Numbered from the stretch's first letter, positions 12,581 through 25,668 are shown. The stretch is 64,000 bases of DNA from Drosophila miranda (GCF_003369915.1 NC_046673.1:21009718-21073717); one strand, 5' to 3'. A program made the numbers and translations. Notes: generated by a model from the letters alone, not told the origin.

Positions 12581-13899
12581 GATACACCGTTAGAGATTTA
12601 CTTGATTATTTCATAGGATCAGTAGTTGTTGATGACTGAAACTGAAAGTGCAGCTCCTGTCTGTGAAAATTTTCCCGCTTCAGTTGGGGTTTTCCAGAAT
12701 CAGTGGACTTTCCTAATTTGGGACTTAGGGGTGCTCCATTAACCATTCAGATTTCAATTTGTTGCTTTTATTGTTGTGATTCTCGTTTGTTTAGTTGGTA
12801 AAAAAAAACACCACCATTTTCTATATATACGATTTAGCGTTAGACTACAGTATACATCATACGTACGTACATATGTAATTAATATTTTCATTTGTGTATT
12901 GCATATACACATACTTATACATATACTCGTAATTGGCATACCACACTCCACACTCCACACTGAACATATACGAGTACCCACGATATGGGTGGGTATATGG
13001 CGTGTGTTCGTGTGTCCATCGACAATCATAATCATCATCAAATTGCAACTAACTAGTGCTGTGAAAGGGGATCAGGGGTCGTATCAAATAAAAAAAAGGA
13101 ATGAAAATGCAACACTCTTTGGCCTCTGCTCTCCTTATCTCTGACTTTTCTCTGATACTACTATATAGCTGATATATATTGTATTAAGTTTTGGATTCTT
13201 GAGTCTGCATTAAAAATAGTATTTTTTTTTGTAGAGCCAACAGCAAACCAATCAATACGTACGCGTATAACTATATTTTTCATTCACATTTAATTAATTT
13301 TTGTTAAATTTTGGAAAACTAAAGAACAAAAATGAACTTATGCAAATACTTCCCGTCTCTTTCTAAACTGTGCAGCTGTCGCTCTCTCTATCTCTGTCTC
13401 TCTGTTTGTGTCTTTTTATGCTGTCCTTCTCCTTCTACTTGACGCGATTTGGAATCGCTGCAAGTGTATTTTCGTAATACTTAATTCAAAATACTCGCGA
13501 AATGAAACAGTTTCGTTTAAAAAAATATCAATACACTTTATGCCAGGGGACATGCATTGTGGGAAAAATAAAGAACGAGGGGTTGTGGTGGTGGTGTTAC
13601 GTGGTAATTAATCACATAATTATAATCAGATAATCAGTAAACATATATGTAATATTTCAAGTTGACACAAAGAAGGCGGCAGTGGGGTTACACTTAAAGC
13701 GTTACATGGAAGCTCGCAGGGAGCCACATGTTGACGGAACATTCAATCACACGGGGGGATTGTCAGGTATTTCCCTTCGTTTCTATCGGGTTGATGTCTC
13801 CTAATTCCACTCCGAAAGCCGAAAGAAAATATTAAAACTAAGGCTACACTTGTTCATCCTCGTCATCTCTCAATCCCAATCTCAACCAGAATCCTGCTC
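12581..13899. other. Arp2 3' flank / probable 3'UTR
   Basis: No coding frame is supported. The stretch lies directly downstream of the minus-strand Arp2 stop codon and is AT-rich, with ACGTACGT/ATAC-type repeats near 12855-12935. The proximal part probably holds the Arp2 3'UTR, but its end was not fixed. Confidence 0.4.
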
Positions 13900-16800
13900 C
13901 TAGTTACTGATCTTCTGCAGTTTTTGCAATACTTTGAGACCCTGTTCCTGATACTCTTGCTTGGACATCCAAAAGCCGTCCCGATCCTTCGTCACCTCCG
14001 CCAAAACGGCGCCGCCAATGAAGACCATATCCTTCCGTCTCGGTGGATCCTCAATGCGTATTTTAAATTTCTATAAGACAAAAAACTATTGAGTCTCCAA
14101 AAATGTGAATAATAAACTCTGTCCATACCGCCAACTTTTCCGTATCGTTCTTCAGCACTCGCTCCAGATACAATTGCTTGATCTCGCGCTCCAATCGACT
14201 GGGCAGGCCCGGATACATGGTGGAACCACCAGACAAGACTATATGCTTGTAAAGCTCTGGCCGTATGTCGATGTCCGCCGCTTGGATCGTATTGAAGACC
14301 AGCTCCGCAATGCCGGCGCCCTCGACATTGATTAAATGCGGTTGGAATAGAGCTTCGGGGGCCTCGAATCTTTCGCCCCCCACCTTGATCACCCGGCCAT
14401 CGGGTAACGTATAGGACTCGACCAGCACCGTGGTCTCCAGGGCCAGACGCTGCTCCATCTCGATGTCGTACCCGATGTAGCAGAGCTTCTCTTTCATTAT
14501 TCGAACTGTTTCGAAGTCAGCGGAATGATTGAAGGCGTATCCACGTAGTAAAAGTAACTGCAAAAGATTTTCAATCATAAAGTATGTGCCTGACGACGCG
14601 TGGCAATCTCAAAAGCACGCACCTTAATCAGATAGCGGGTGATATCACGTCCGGCAATATCCAAACGACGCGTCAAATGTGGCAGGGCAAACTCCTCGTA
14701 GACAGGACAAATGTGAGTAACCCCATCACCGGAATCGACAACAACGCCCGATATCAGGCCCTGGGCGTACAGCGTAAGCACCGCCTGAATGGCAATGTAT
14801 GTGGAATCAAAGCCGTACTTCTCGAACATCACCTAAACAGCAAAGAGAAAAAGATAAAACGAATCGAGGGACACAAACGCAACGAACGATCTACCTCAAT
14901 CATTTTCTCCCGATTCTTTGTGGGATTCATGGGTGGCTCTGTCAGCAGTATCTTTGTGTTTGTCGGATCAATGTCCATCTTCTTGGGCCCGAACGTATAG
15001 TCCCACACATGACACATGTCGTCCCAGTTGCGGACCACGCCGTTCTCCATCGGATAGGAGACCTCCAGTAATGATCGCAGCTGTGAGGCCTCATCGCCGA
15101 CCATCAGATCCTGAAAGGTTTTTTAGTTTTTTGCACATTTTTTGCATCGTTAGTGGCTATCACACATTTCTCTCGACAATCTGGGACTAGGACCGGTTGA
15201 AGGTTGAAGGTTGAGAGGAAAGGGGAAAGGGAGAAGGATCGTGGGGTAGCTCGAGCGTTAGCTCTGGACACATAGCGAGAGCTACAGACAAGAACAGAAC
15301 CAAGTGGGGATGGTAAGGGTGCCTGTAGCTAATCCAAAGCTATATTTAACAAATCTAAACTAAGCAAAAACAATTAACAATTAACAATTAATTAAGCAGA
15401 GCAGCGTGCAATAAGTAACAAAAATAAAAAGCATCGAGTGCATGCGCGCTTTCCAGAAACTTTTGCAATTGAGTTTCAGCTGTCAAATTGGGATTTGGCA
15501 TTCTGGAATGTCCTGGTCATTACTACTTAAGCCAAAAGAACTTCAGCTTAGCCACAAGCACAGCCACAAGCCATGCATCAAACAATTAACAATTAACTAT
15601 TAACTATTAGGAAACAATTACAACGGGAACAGCTAGCACTAAACTAAAGAGAATAATGTAAATACAACAATAACAAAAACAATGAGTACTAGAAAAGCGT
15701 ATAAACAAAATCGTTTTTTTTTTTTGTGGTGTGAAAACACAGAGAAAAATGTTGAATAACAAAAATTTCGACTTCAATTTAATTTGGTTTTTGTTTTATT
15801 TTTTTTTTTTAGTTACTTTTGTTTGTTTTCTGTTGGTTTGAGGTTTGAAATGTAGATTTTTTTCAATGGATCATATATTTATGTATATGATTGATTCGCA
15901 ATCAAGCTCGGTTGTAGATGTGTTTTCGGGGAAAATATTCAAATACAAACAACTAGTGAAAAAGTATATTATGGAACAATTAACACGTATTTATGTAATT
16001 ATCCTAGGTGCGTTGTTTCAACAGGAATTGGTCATCAAATTTCAAAATCTTCGCATAACTTTATAAGCGTGTATTTTTGTGTACGTGTGCGTGTGTGTGT
16101 GTATATAAAAAATTTTTATTATTTAACCTTTTTCGAAGTAAAATCGATTTTGGGTTTGTTTTGCTTTTGTTTTTTTGTTGTGTGAATTACTTTTAACATT
16201 TGGAATTAAGTAGTGGGGATTGTTTTTTTTTTTTTTTTTTTTTTTTTAAACTATAAAAACTTGACTTACATCGACATGTAAATCCTGCAAAATATTTGTA
16301 TTTTCAAAAAAATATGTAAAAAAAAGAACAGAAAATGGTATAAGAATATTAAAAATGAAGAGAACGATTCGTTGGTTTGTTGGTTTTTTTTTATATAGTG
16401 TTTGTTTTTTTTTTTTTTGCAATATCGTTTTGCTTGTTTTTTTGCCTAAACTTAAAAACCAGCAAATGCTAGGAAAGATCTATTGTATATAGTAGGATAT
16501 AGTATAGGTGGTGGTATCAGATAAGAAAATGCACTAGAAAAAAGCTGACGGGCTTTGTGTGGACTGATCTGGTCTGGCCTGGTCTGGTCCCCATCTTAAG
16601 TGCTAAGTCCCGGCCTAAACCCAAAAGCCGAAAGCGAAACTTAATTATTGTACTATGCCCCCAACAGCCAGGACTCTGTATTTGTATGCCATTTATGCGT
16701 GTATAACAGATAGCACCCCACACCATTGAAACCAAGACCAAATGGAAGCCCCCCATGGGGGAATGCAACTCAAGACAAAATGCAATGAGATCATATGATG

Positions 16801-18275
16801 GCAGAAAGGAAAACTGTGAAGTGAAGTGAAGTGGAGTGGAGTATGCATGAGTATGTAGTAAATCATAACGAGTATATGTAACTATGCCACACTAAATAGA
16901 TAGAATAGAACAATTTGTTTCAGCTAACATAATCAGATGAGACAGAGAGACAGTGAGAGAGAGGATGGTGTCTGTGTGTGTGTGTGTGGGGGGGGGAAGT
17001 GATTATGGAATGTGAATTTCTAGGCGCTAATTTTGTTCTTGCCGTTCAACTAGTTCTTGAATAAGTTATATAGAAAGAAATTACCAAACTATATGGTGTG
17101 TGTTTTTGTGTGTGTGTGTGTGTGGAAGATGAGCCTGTGTACCATACACTCCAGTACCATACCCTGTAGTTACCCTGTCTTAGAGGCTTTAATTCTGTTA
17201 ATTGTAATTAGTTACCACGCTAGCTACCAGTAACCATTGGAAGGTACTGCCTATTAATCAGTTAATATCGATTTGCAACGTGGAAGTATTCAGCTGTTAC
17301 TGGTAGATAGTTCGGTAAGTAGTCTTTGGCCATATACCACTCCCACCTACGGGTAAACAGAGATGATAGAGCACGATACTGGAGTGTATTTTTTTTTATG
17401 TATAGGTAGGTAAATGGTGTTGTGTTTCTCTTCCTTTCCCGTGCTACTTGTTGTTATGTATTAATTCTTTTTCTCTTTTTTTTAAAGATGGTTGGGGGAA
17501 ATCGGATATTACGCTGGTCATACCTTCACTTCGATGTCACCGATTTTGTTCACCGCCCGGATAATGGGTCGCCCCACCATCGAGGGGAAGATGTGGGCGG
17601 GGAAATTGCTGCCGGCATAGCCGCACTTCACAAACTGCAATCAAAAAGATAGAGGGAGAGAGAGAGAGAAAAAAGTGTTAGAGAGCCGTTTTTTGTTTGC
17701 ATTCATGCCGCCAGCTGCTTTTGTTTATCGGTTCGGTATGGAACCGTTACCACGGTTATCTTTTGCGCGATAAGACATAAGATTGAACACAAAATACCAT
17801 AGGCGTCCATAGCCGCCGCCGCCGATCATTCGGCAGTTTGGGCGTGTTTTGTTTGTGTATGAGTATGTGGTGTGTGGTGTGTCAGGGTATGCGTAACATT
17901 TGAGTCCGATGAGTAATACTGACGACGGTCAGCGGTAACAATGACTAAAGCGGGTGCAGCGCAGCACGAGATGGAGAAGCAGAGGCAGCGACCTCTTCCA
18001 ACACATAGTAAATCACTGCATCAATACTGCACTCCCGCAGCGTCACGCCGACCCCAACGTCAACGCCCGAGCCAGTCAAGCAGTTTCATAGAAGCACTGC
18101 TTAACCTACAAGAATATGCTGCTGCTGCGGCAGCGGCGGCGGCGTCGGAGCCGATCCAGAAATGTATGTCACAGCGGTCGCAGGGGGAAATCGGGTTAAT
18201 AATTGAATAAGAAAATGGATATCTTACCCCTGTGCCGTTATCACAGACAATGACATTGCGTCCCTTGCTATCCAT
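13900..18275 (-). CDS. Arp2: Actin-related protein 2 (Arp2/3 complex)
   Basis: Coding exons in transcript order are 18275-18228, 17634-17524, 16284-16270, 15110-14895, 14832-14623, 14557-14129 and 14070-13900. They total 1200 nt and encode 399 aa. Every intron has GT-AG ends and is phase 0. The protein begins [16 protein letters not shown], the actin-fold phosphate-binding strand, followed by [12 protein letters not shown]. It contains [16 protein letters not shown] (second phosphate loop) and [13 protein letters not shown] (adenosine motif). With Arp3 it forms the nucleating heterodimer of the Arp2/3 complex, which branches actin filaments in the cytoplasm. The third exon is a 15-nt microexon (DLHVD) that can be skipped without a frameshift. 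The length matches fly Arp2 (Arp14D). The gene symbol is firm; whether the microexon is always included is not known. Confidence 0.96.
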
Positions 18276-18732
18276 TTTTTTGGGGCACCAACTGGAACTG
18301 GAAACTGTCGGTGGCTGCTTCTCCTGCTGCTAATAATGTGTGGCTGCTGCTCTGGTTTGCTCTGCGTTGAGTATCACCGAATGTTGGGGAAGACTCTGTT
18401 TTGCAACGAGAAAAAGAAGCGGGATGAGCGATGGCGTTTCCTGTTGACTGTTGAATGGTTATTGCGGCCGCCCAGCGACTGCACTTAATCATACACTTTA
18501 CTTTCCCACACACCAAGCACACAATCACACTTCATTAATAGAGAATTTGCTTTTACCCTTTTTACCGTGTTTCTGATGATCGAAAATAGCTTTGTTCTAT
18601 GATGGGTAATACTTCAGCATAATGTAGGCGCAACTAATTAATTTTCAAATGGTAAGTAGCTACAGAGCATCTAGATTGATTTCGATTTTTTTTTTTTGCG
18701 GCGGTACAAAAACACGGCACACGCACACACAC
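18276..18732 (-). other. Arp2 5'UTR / upstream leader region
   Basis: Non-coding DNA between the Arp2 start codon and its motif-1/DRE promoter cluster at 18733-18800. It probably contains the 5'UTR; no splice site or start point was fixed. Confidence 0.4.
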
Positions 18733-18800
18733 CAGTGTGACCGCTGACTTATCGATAAGATATACCGTCCGACCCTCAGAAATATACCAAAATATACCGT
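18733..18800 (-). promoter_or_regulatory. Motif-1 + DRE + 'ataccg' promoter module (Arp2)
   Basis: CAGTGTGACC (18733-18742) is the reverse complement of Ohler motif 1 (GGTCACACTG, bound by M1BP). TATCGATA at 18750-18757 is a perfect DRE. Two to three ATATACC(G) boxes follow to about 18800. The order motif 1, DRE, then ATACCG boxes is repeated almost exactly at 25669-25745. These motifs are typical of TATA-less housekeeping promoters, which fits the ubiquitously needed Arp2. Confidence 0.65.
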
Positions 18801-21800
18801 CTCATTTTATTTTCTATGCTGCTCGATTTCTGTTGCCGATTGAATGATTGAATGCTGCCAGCAAGAAAAGACGTAAGAAAACGTAAGTGAGTATTGAATG
18901 TAGGGACATTGTGGCGAGTAAAAATCCGATCAGAGGAAATCCTAAAAAAGTACCACCAAACTTAAGCGCCAAATGGAAATTGTTTGAAAGTGAATGAGCG
19001 AAAAGGATTTAAATGCAATATATTGAATTAAATGATACACGTAAGTACGATTTGTGAGCGAAAATTCTGTACCCTTTCTTCTTAAATATACCTTTGAATA
19101 AGTAGATTGATGAAATTGACAAAATATACCAAAATATACCGTAAATATACCTATGAAAAAAAGAAACAATCCCACAAAAGAAGAGAAAGTCCCGTCAAAC
19201 GGCTATCGATACTATCGACTGCATAGCGGAGCTGCGCGCCAAGCCTTGAAAGTGAATGAGTGAACAATAAAATCCAGTGGAATAAATGATGCAGGAAAGC
19301 ACGCATTAAGTATTTTTTAGCTTATATTGTTGCTTGATGCGTTGAAGCTAGACAGCAATAGTCTATATATCAGTTATGCCTATTTGTATACGTATTTATT
19401 ACACAGGCCCATTAGAATAGTGCGGTGTTTCTTTTCAGTATTAGCTCCGATAGCAGTTCGATAAATTATTTTGAAAAATATATTCTTTTCATTTGGATAT
19501 TTATCTAAATCACACTTGATAAATTTCATCGTCAGGTGTCTCTGTTGCTATTTCACCCCTGTGCAGTAAGCCATGTAACAGAATTAATTTAATTAATTTT
19601 TGTTGAAAGTACTCTATTAAAAATATGCCAATATTATAGAAAATTGATTAATCTATCGAATCCTTTTTTTTTTGCTTAAAAATGTTAGATGACATAAAAA
19701 TGTTGACGTATATTTTCCAAATTTGGAAAGTTCCGTTAATATATCCAAAAAAAATAGCCGAAAATGTTTTTACCAGGACAATAAGAGAGAAAAACAGCCA
19801 TAAAATGGAAATTTTGCTGCTGATTTATTTTATTTTGTTTATATAATATGTATATGTATATATAATTTAATAATATAATAAACATTACTCATTTGTTATC
19901 TTTATAATTGCTTTAAGAGGCGAAATGTCTTATATATGTATGTAAGTACCATGCACATCTTCTGTTCTGGATTGCATCTACATCTCGGGCCACGCACGCC
20001 ACACGCCACTATCCCCGACCCAGATCGCGATTTAACAGTAACGTGTGTGTTCTTTTGATTCGGTTTATGCTTTGGGTTCAACGATTAATGGATCCATAAA
20101 GTATTTAGTATGGTCTTGATATATTATCAAAATCTACAGATCTGCGTCTCCACATCTTCCATTTCTCACTATATGTATATGCAAGTAAATATGTATTATT
20201 TATTTAGTGGCGTGTATTTGCCATATATCGAAAGAGCAGAGCCTCCTCCAACTCATCTCGTTCGAGAGTTACGTTACGTTACTTATGGAATGGTTGAGTG
20301 GGTGGGTGAGTGGGAGTGGGGGGAGAGCTAAGCAAATCGATCGTTTAGTTAGACATTATGCTTCATATAATACTTTACCATATTTGGTATTTCTCAATAT
20401 TATTTTGGTGTTATCTCATTCTGTATACTTCACTTGTGGAATCAATCAATTTCAAATTGCCATTGTTTTCTGTTTCTGTTTTTTGTTTTCTAGGGGAAGC
20501 CCCCTGTTTCAATTACATCCGTACTAACTAAATATGCATTTGCGATTTAACAGTTTTCAACAACAATAGAGGAAACGGAAATACTGAAACTTAAACTATA
20601 TTCTTGTTCTATTCTTGTTCATCATTCATATCATCATCATTTTGTCGATTTTAATATTTATATAGTTAGTTTATTCTCTTGTCCTTTCCTCGTTCTTCTT
20701 CTTGTCTGTTGTGTGTGTGTGATTTTGTGTCTGCTGCTGAGTCAAAAAAAATAGTGTCACTATTATATATATGTATATTTGTATTTGTTTAAGTGGTAGC
20801 CATCTCTCAATATGTTGGGTAGATGTCCCCTTTATAAAAGCTAAGTTTTATTCCGCTCCATTCGGGAATTGGAATTTGTTTTGTTAACTACGATAGAAAT
20901 ATTTTTTGGTAGCTTGACGATACGTACGCACGTGTCTATGTGTTTGTGTGTGTGTGTGCATATTACACTAAAAACTAATTGTTTTATCCAATCATTACTC
21001 CTCATATACCATATACCATATACCATACACCTCATATATGTCTGTATGTACTTGTACATTAATATTAAATTGAAGGGTGAGGAAGGTATTGTATGGTGGT
21101 CTTGCAGAATATAAGCAAAGTACAGCCGTGCGGGGGGAATGGGCTCGAGTCGAAACGAAGCGAAACTGGAGCTGGAGCTGGAGCTGGAAACTGGAAACTG
21201 GAGTCCGCGAGCGTGTAGGTTGTGTGTGCTGGGGTGCTGGATGAAGGCATCTGTTGTGTGATTCTCCCTATTACAATGCGTATATATTCATATATATGTA
21301 TGTCTATATTTTGATTTGACATTGGAAAGTCGGCTATAAATACTATATATCTCTCTTGTAACACTATTCGAGCGCGTTGCGCGCGGAACAAGCGAACGCT
21401 GCATAGAATGGGGCTATGTTAAGTTAAGGAATTGGGGCGGGAAGGGTGGAAGTAGAAGGAATTGATTGCCATCTCTTGAATTGAATTGAAACGCCTGTTC
21501 CACAGCGTTCCATGCCTTATACAATATACATACATACTTAATTAGCTACATTTTTACTTAATTGGAAACTCTATCTCAAAGACTTGCATCGTTAATGTTT
21601 GTGTGAGTGTGTGTGACTGTGTCTGTGTGTGTGTCTGTGGGTGGAAATCAAAGCAAAAATAAATCGAAAATAATAACCTTGAGAATAAACCGAAAGGTGT
21701 ACTCCTCTCTGGCGTGTGTGGGTGTGTTCCAACAGAAATAATTGTGTTCTAAGAGTAGTTAGTTGAATGTACACGAGGGGGGGATATTTATATCATCAAT

Positions 21801-23320
21801 TACATTTCTATTAAGTAATTATTATTTAAATATCTGATTTGCTAGTTAAATGGGAAACGTTTTGTTTCCGCTTTGTGGGTGTTGGTGTGGGCGTCGGTGT
21901 CTTTGTGTGTTTTCCGAATCAATCAATCAATCAATCATTTAAAATGCATCATATTCATTAATTAATTAGCTAAACTCTTGCTCTTTACTCTTTACATAAT
22001 GATAATCAAGAGTCGATTCGATTCGGGTTTTCGGTTGATAAAACGCAATAAACTATACAGCCGCCACACACGCGTCCATCATACACACAGATAGTACATC
22101 GAATATGTAACAGATTTAATTCGAAAGTTATATTAAGCAACAATTATACAGATATATGCATGTATCAATTAATATAATATAAATATACATATAGTATATA
22201 CATATATAAATATATATATAGTATATGTATACATACATATAAAAAAAAGGTAAACTCTCCTTTTGTTTTGTTTTTCAAGTTTAATTCGTATAAGGAACAT
22301 TTATGGACTATTGCGGCACATATTGCAAACTGGTTTCTCCCTTCTCTTCAATCATTTTCATGCTTTTCAAGTTTATGTTAAGGATTACAAGACAAGGATT
22401 GCACAAAAGTATGTTGTTGTTTTGTTTTTGTTCATATTCAATATTCATGTTTTCATCTTCATATTTGTTTAGTTATAGATCGATATTTAAATATATATTT
22501 ATATATTCCATATGTATATATGCTCGCTTCTTTTTGGCGCTGCTAAATGTTTTTAACAGATTAGCGCTGGATTTTTACCATCATTTTTTTTCTTCTATTT
22601 AGTTTTAGTTTTAGTTTCTTTTTTTGTGTGTGTTTTGTGTTTTGTTCATTTTTCATTCAAGGTTTTTCTCCCATTCGGGTTTCGCTTCTTTTTTTTATAC
22701 ATTACAACTTAAGCTAAAAATTATGGGGGGTTTCTGGGTTTTCGGGGGTTGGGGTTTTCTTGAGAAAAGGAATTCTTGCGGCCGGCCCGCCAAAGTATGC
22801 AACACATAATTCTAATATCCAATATGCGCCGCGATGCGCGCCTGTGCTAAAACAAATTTGTCGGCTGCCGCTGAATGCCGCACGCTGCATGCTGCGTGCA
22901 TCCAGTAGTGGTGGTCGTGGAAGTGGTCGAAAGTCGGAGCTGGAGCTGTTACATACATTTATACTTAGATATAGAATTGGGTGGTTTTTTGTTGGTTTGT
23001 TTAAGTTGTTGCTCTGCCACACTTTAAGCTTAATTAAGGATCATCTTTGCTGTTGTTTGTTGGTGTTTTTCCGTTTCTGTTTCGGGCCATGCTTGAGGTT
23101 CAGTTACAGCTCGATTGCAGTTTGATGTTTAGCTAAAACGACAAATCGTCGACACTTTACTAAATAAATGTCTCTTAGGTCTATCCACACTGCCACTGTC
23201 ACTGTCACTGCCTCTATCTCCACTCCACTCTGCTCTGCTCCACTGTACTCCATTCCACTCCACTCCGTACCACTGCCGTACCGCCTGCCGGCACAGTCGA
23301 TCCGATCTGCGGCGTGCCGC
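18801..23320. other. AT-rich interval and probable calcineurin 3'UTR
   Basis: No coding gene found. Near 19076-19155 there are more ATATACC boxes, and a TATCGATA-type site lies near 19203. From about 20 kb the DNA is rich in TATATG/GTAT and GT repeats. It lies downstream of the minus-strand calcineurin gene at 23321, so the part nearest that gene is probably its long 3'UTR. Confidence 0.45.
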
Positions 23321-25129
23321 TTACCCATGCGCCGCACCGTTGTTGCTGTTGCCTTGACTGTGATGTGACGGCTGTGGATGGTGCGGGTCCTCGCTGGGCG
23401 TAGGAGGCTGGTCGCGACGGGGCGGCATCCGCTCGTTGACGGCATCGAGGCCCTTGGCCTCCGCGAACGAGGTAATCTTGTGGTTGGGCGAGAAGCCCTG
23501 CATGGCATTCTTGAGCGACTGCTTGCCACCGGAGAGGGCGCCGAGGGGCAGGGCGCCCGTTGGCGTCAGGCCCTTCAGCTGGAGGACACTCTCGGACTCC
23601 TCGCGCAGCACGGAGAAGACGCGCGCCATCTTGCCAATGGCCCGGATCTTGTTGCGTATGACCTCCTTGCGCGCCGCCGCCTCGTCGTCCGAGAGCGGCT
23701 CCTCGCTCTCCTCGGTCATCAGCTCGTCGTCGGAGCAGATGTTCAGCACGTTCACCAGCATCTCGGTGACCTTCTCGCCCACGAAGGGCAGCGACCAGGT
23801 GAACACGTCCATGAAGTTGGGAAGCCAGTAGGGGTGCGGCGAGCAGTTGAACTGCCGGATGTTCATCACGTTGTTCTCGTACTTCAGCACCGCCGCCTTG
23901 TTGTTGTACACATCGAGATAGTTGGGCGCCGAGAAGATGGTGATCAGCGAGGGGAAACCGGTGGTCTGGCTCTTGCGGTACATGCGGTAGCCGGCGTCCT
24001 GCGCCTCGTGCGCCCGTATGATCGACAGCAGATTGTTGTTCTGCAGGAAGTCGCAGCAGGCGGCATAGCTGTAGAAGTACGAACAGCCGCGCACCGAGTT
24101 GTGCGTGTAGAAGTCCGAGTTCTTCTCGTTGCCGAAGTCCTCTAGCGGATCGGACCACAGCAGGTCGCACATGGGGCCGAAGGCGGGTGGCTCCTTGAAG
24201 CGGTCGAGCCGCCGTATGTCCTCCAGCTCGTGTATCTCCGGCGACAGGCCGCCGTGCACGCACAGGAACTGTTGGTTCATTAGCGCCGCCAGCGGCAGGC
24301 AGTCGAACGCGTCCATGCACGCGTCGTACACGCGCTCCGAGTACTTGATCTTGCACTCCTGCTTGAAGGTGAAGTACTCGGTCAGGTGCCGGCACTCGTG
24401 GTTGCCGCGCAACAGGAACAGCGTCTGCGGATAGGTGATCTTCAGCGACCACAGATACAGCACGCACTCGATGCTGAAGTAGCCTCGGTCCACGTAGTCA
24501 CCCAGGAAGAGATACTTTGTAGTGGCCGGCGAACCGCCCACCTCGAACAGCTTCATGAGATCGTAGAACTGGCCGTGTATGTCCCCACAGACCGTCACCG
24601 GCGCCTCGATGTCGATCATGGTTTTCTCCTGGCGCAGCAGCGCGGCTCCGTCCTGGATGATCTTAAGGGCGGGCGCCTCCTCGATGCGCCCCTCCAACAC
24701 AAAGTGCTGCTTCAGGACGTCGTGATTGGGTTTGCCCGTGCGCGGATCGAAGACCTCGGCCAGCGTCAGCTTGTGGCTGGGTGGAAAGGGGACACTGTCC
24801 ACTACACGCTCTTTGGTGTTGATCGCCGTATGGCCGCCATGGGGCTTGCCCTGCTTTGTAGGGCTACCGTCGTGGTCCGCGGCGTTCGAGTTGCTAGCGT
24901 TGGCGTTGGCGTCAGCGTTGGCGTTGGCACTGGCCTGGGAGGAGGAGGAAGTGGCAGCGGCCGCAGAGGTGGCGGCATTGCCAGCAACAGTGGAAGAGCC
25001 AACGTCACCAGCGGCAGCGGCGGAGGAGCTGTTGGTGTCTGTAGCATCAGCGGTGGAGGCGTTGCTGGCTCGCTGCTGGCTGGCACTTGTTGCCACTTGG
25101 CTGTCGCTTGATTGATTATTCGAAGACAT
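23321..25129 (-). CDS. Pp2B-14D: Calcineurin A catalytic subunit (copy 1)
   Basis: One uninterrupted 603-codon frame encodes 602 aa. The start chosen is the Met of [10 protein letters not shown], preceded by CAGCC; the frame stays open for 38 codons upstream but that stretch looks like UTR. Residues 1-100 are Ser/Ala/Asn-rich. The metallophosphatase core shows GDIHGQF (182-188), GDYVDRG (210-216) and RGNHE (241-245), the Fe/Zn ligands. The calcineurin B-binding helix, the calmodulin-binding segment with [19 protein letters not shown] and the autoinhibitory helix [20 protein letters not shown] (552-571) follow. It is a Ca2+/calmodulin-activated Ser/Thr phosphatase acting with calcineurin B in the cytoplasm. 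The tail after MPPRRD is Pro/His-rich. Naming it Pp2B-14D rather than CanA-14F rests on its position next to Arp2 and is not certain. About 1.12 kb is nearly identical to the second copy. Confidence 0.93.
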   Translation of the reverse strand: MSSNNQSSDSQVATSASQQRASNASTADATDTNSSSAAAAGDVGSSTVAGNAATSAAAATSSSSQASANANADANANASNSNAADHDGSPTKQGKPHGGHTAINTKERVVDSVPFPPSHKLTLAEVFDPRTGKPNHDVLKQHFVLEGRIEEAPALKIIQDGAALLRQEKTMIDIEAPVTVCGDIHGQFYDLMKLFEVGGSPATTKYLFLGDYVDRGYFSIECVLYLWSLKITYPQTLFLLRGNHECRHLTEYFTFKQECKIKYSERVYDACMDAFDCLPLAALMNQQFLCVHGGLSPEIHELEDIRRLDRFKEPPAFGPMCDLLWSDPLEDFGNEKNSDFYTHNSVRGCSYFYSYAACCDFLQNNNLLSIIRAHEAQDAGYRMYRKSQTTGFPSLITIFSAPNYLDVYNNKAAVLKYENNVMNIRQFNCSPHPYWLPNFMDVFTWSLPFVGEKVTEMLVNVLNICSDDELMTEESEEPLSDDEAAARKEVIRNKIRAIGKMARVFSVLREESESVLQLKGLTPTGALPLGALSGGKQSLKNAMQGFSPNHKITSFAEAKGLDAVNERMPPRRDQPPTPSEDPHHPQPSHHSQGNSNNGAAHG

Positions 25130-25668
25130 GGCTGATGCTGGAGTTGGAGCTGCTCCTCTGGATTGGAGCTCTCTCCACTTGACTGCGTTCTCCGACTCCA
25201 AATCCTCTCTCTCTCTCACCCACTCACACTCCCTTGCACTCACACTCTCTTTCTCTCTCTCTCTCTAACCGTTCCCGTTTCGTTTTCGTTCGCGTTGGCG
25301 TTCCTCTGGTTCCTGTTCCTGTGTGACTATTCCTGTCCCTGTTCCACCTCCTGGCTCAATTTCCACGAACACACATACACATACAAAACAACCCACACAC
25401 ACTGGCACTTTTTACTGCTGCGCTGCTGCTGTTGTTGTTGCTTTTGTTGCTGCGCTGCTTTTACTGCTGCTGCTGCTGTTGTTGGAGCTTAGCCGCTTTA
25501 TCGCCTTCCAGCTTTGATTTAAGCAAATTAACAGTTTCGTTGTTGTTGCTGCCACTGGCCGTGTTCGTTATGCGCTGTTTTTACTCAACAACAATCATAT
25601 TCACTTAGTATTTTGTGTATTTTCGCTTCGTCTTGACCCTGCAGACGTCGTAATTTCTCTCTCGCTAG
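25130..25668 (-). other. 5'UTR / upstream region of calcineurin copy 1
   Basis: CT-rich and CTG/GTT-repeat DNA between the start codon and the motif-1 cluster at 25669; probably mostly 5'UTR. A short upstream frame in phase with the gene (from 25243) is probably not translated because it is low-complexity. Confidence 0.5.

Noticed and set aside
18060..18275. Arp2 first exon read through into intron 1 as a 71-codon product
   Set aside because: The spliced form is fully in phase and matches Arp2; the read-through adds poly-Ala and stops.
23378..24434. Long plus-strand frames (up to 255 codons) antisense to calcineurin copy 1, and a 417-codon minus frame
   Set aside because: They are shadow frames produced by the GC-rich third positions of the real gene; their products are Arg/Val/His/Gly-rich and match no family.
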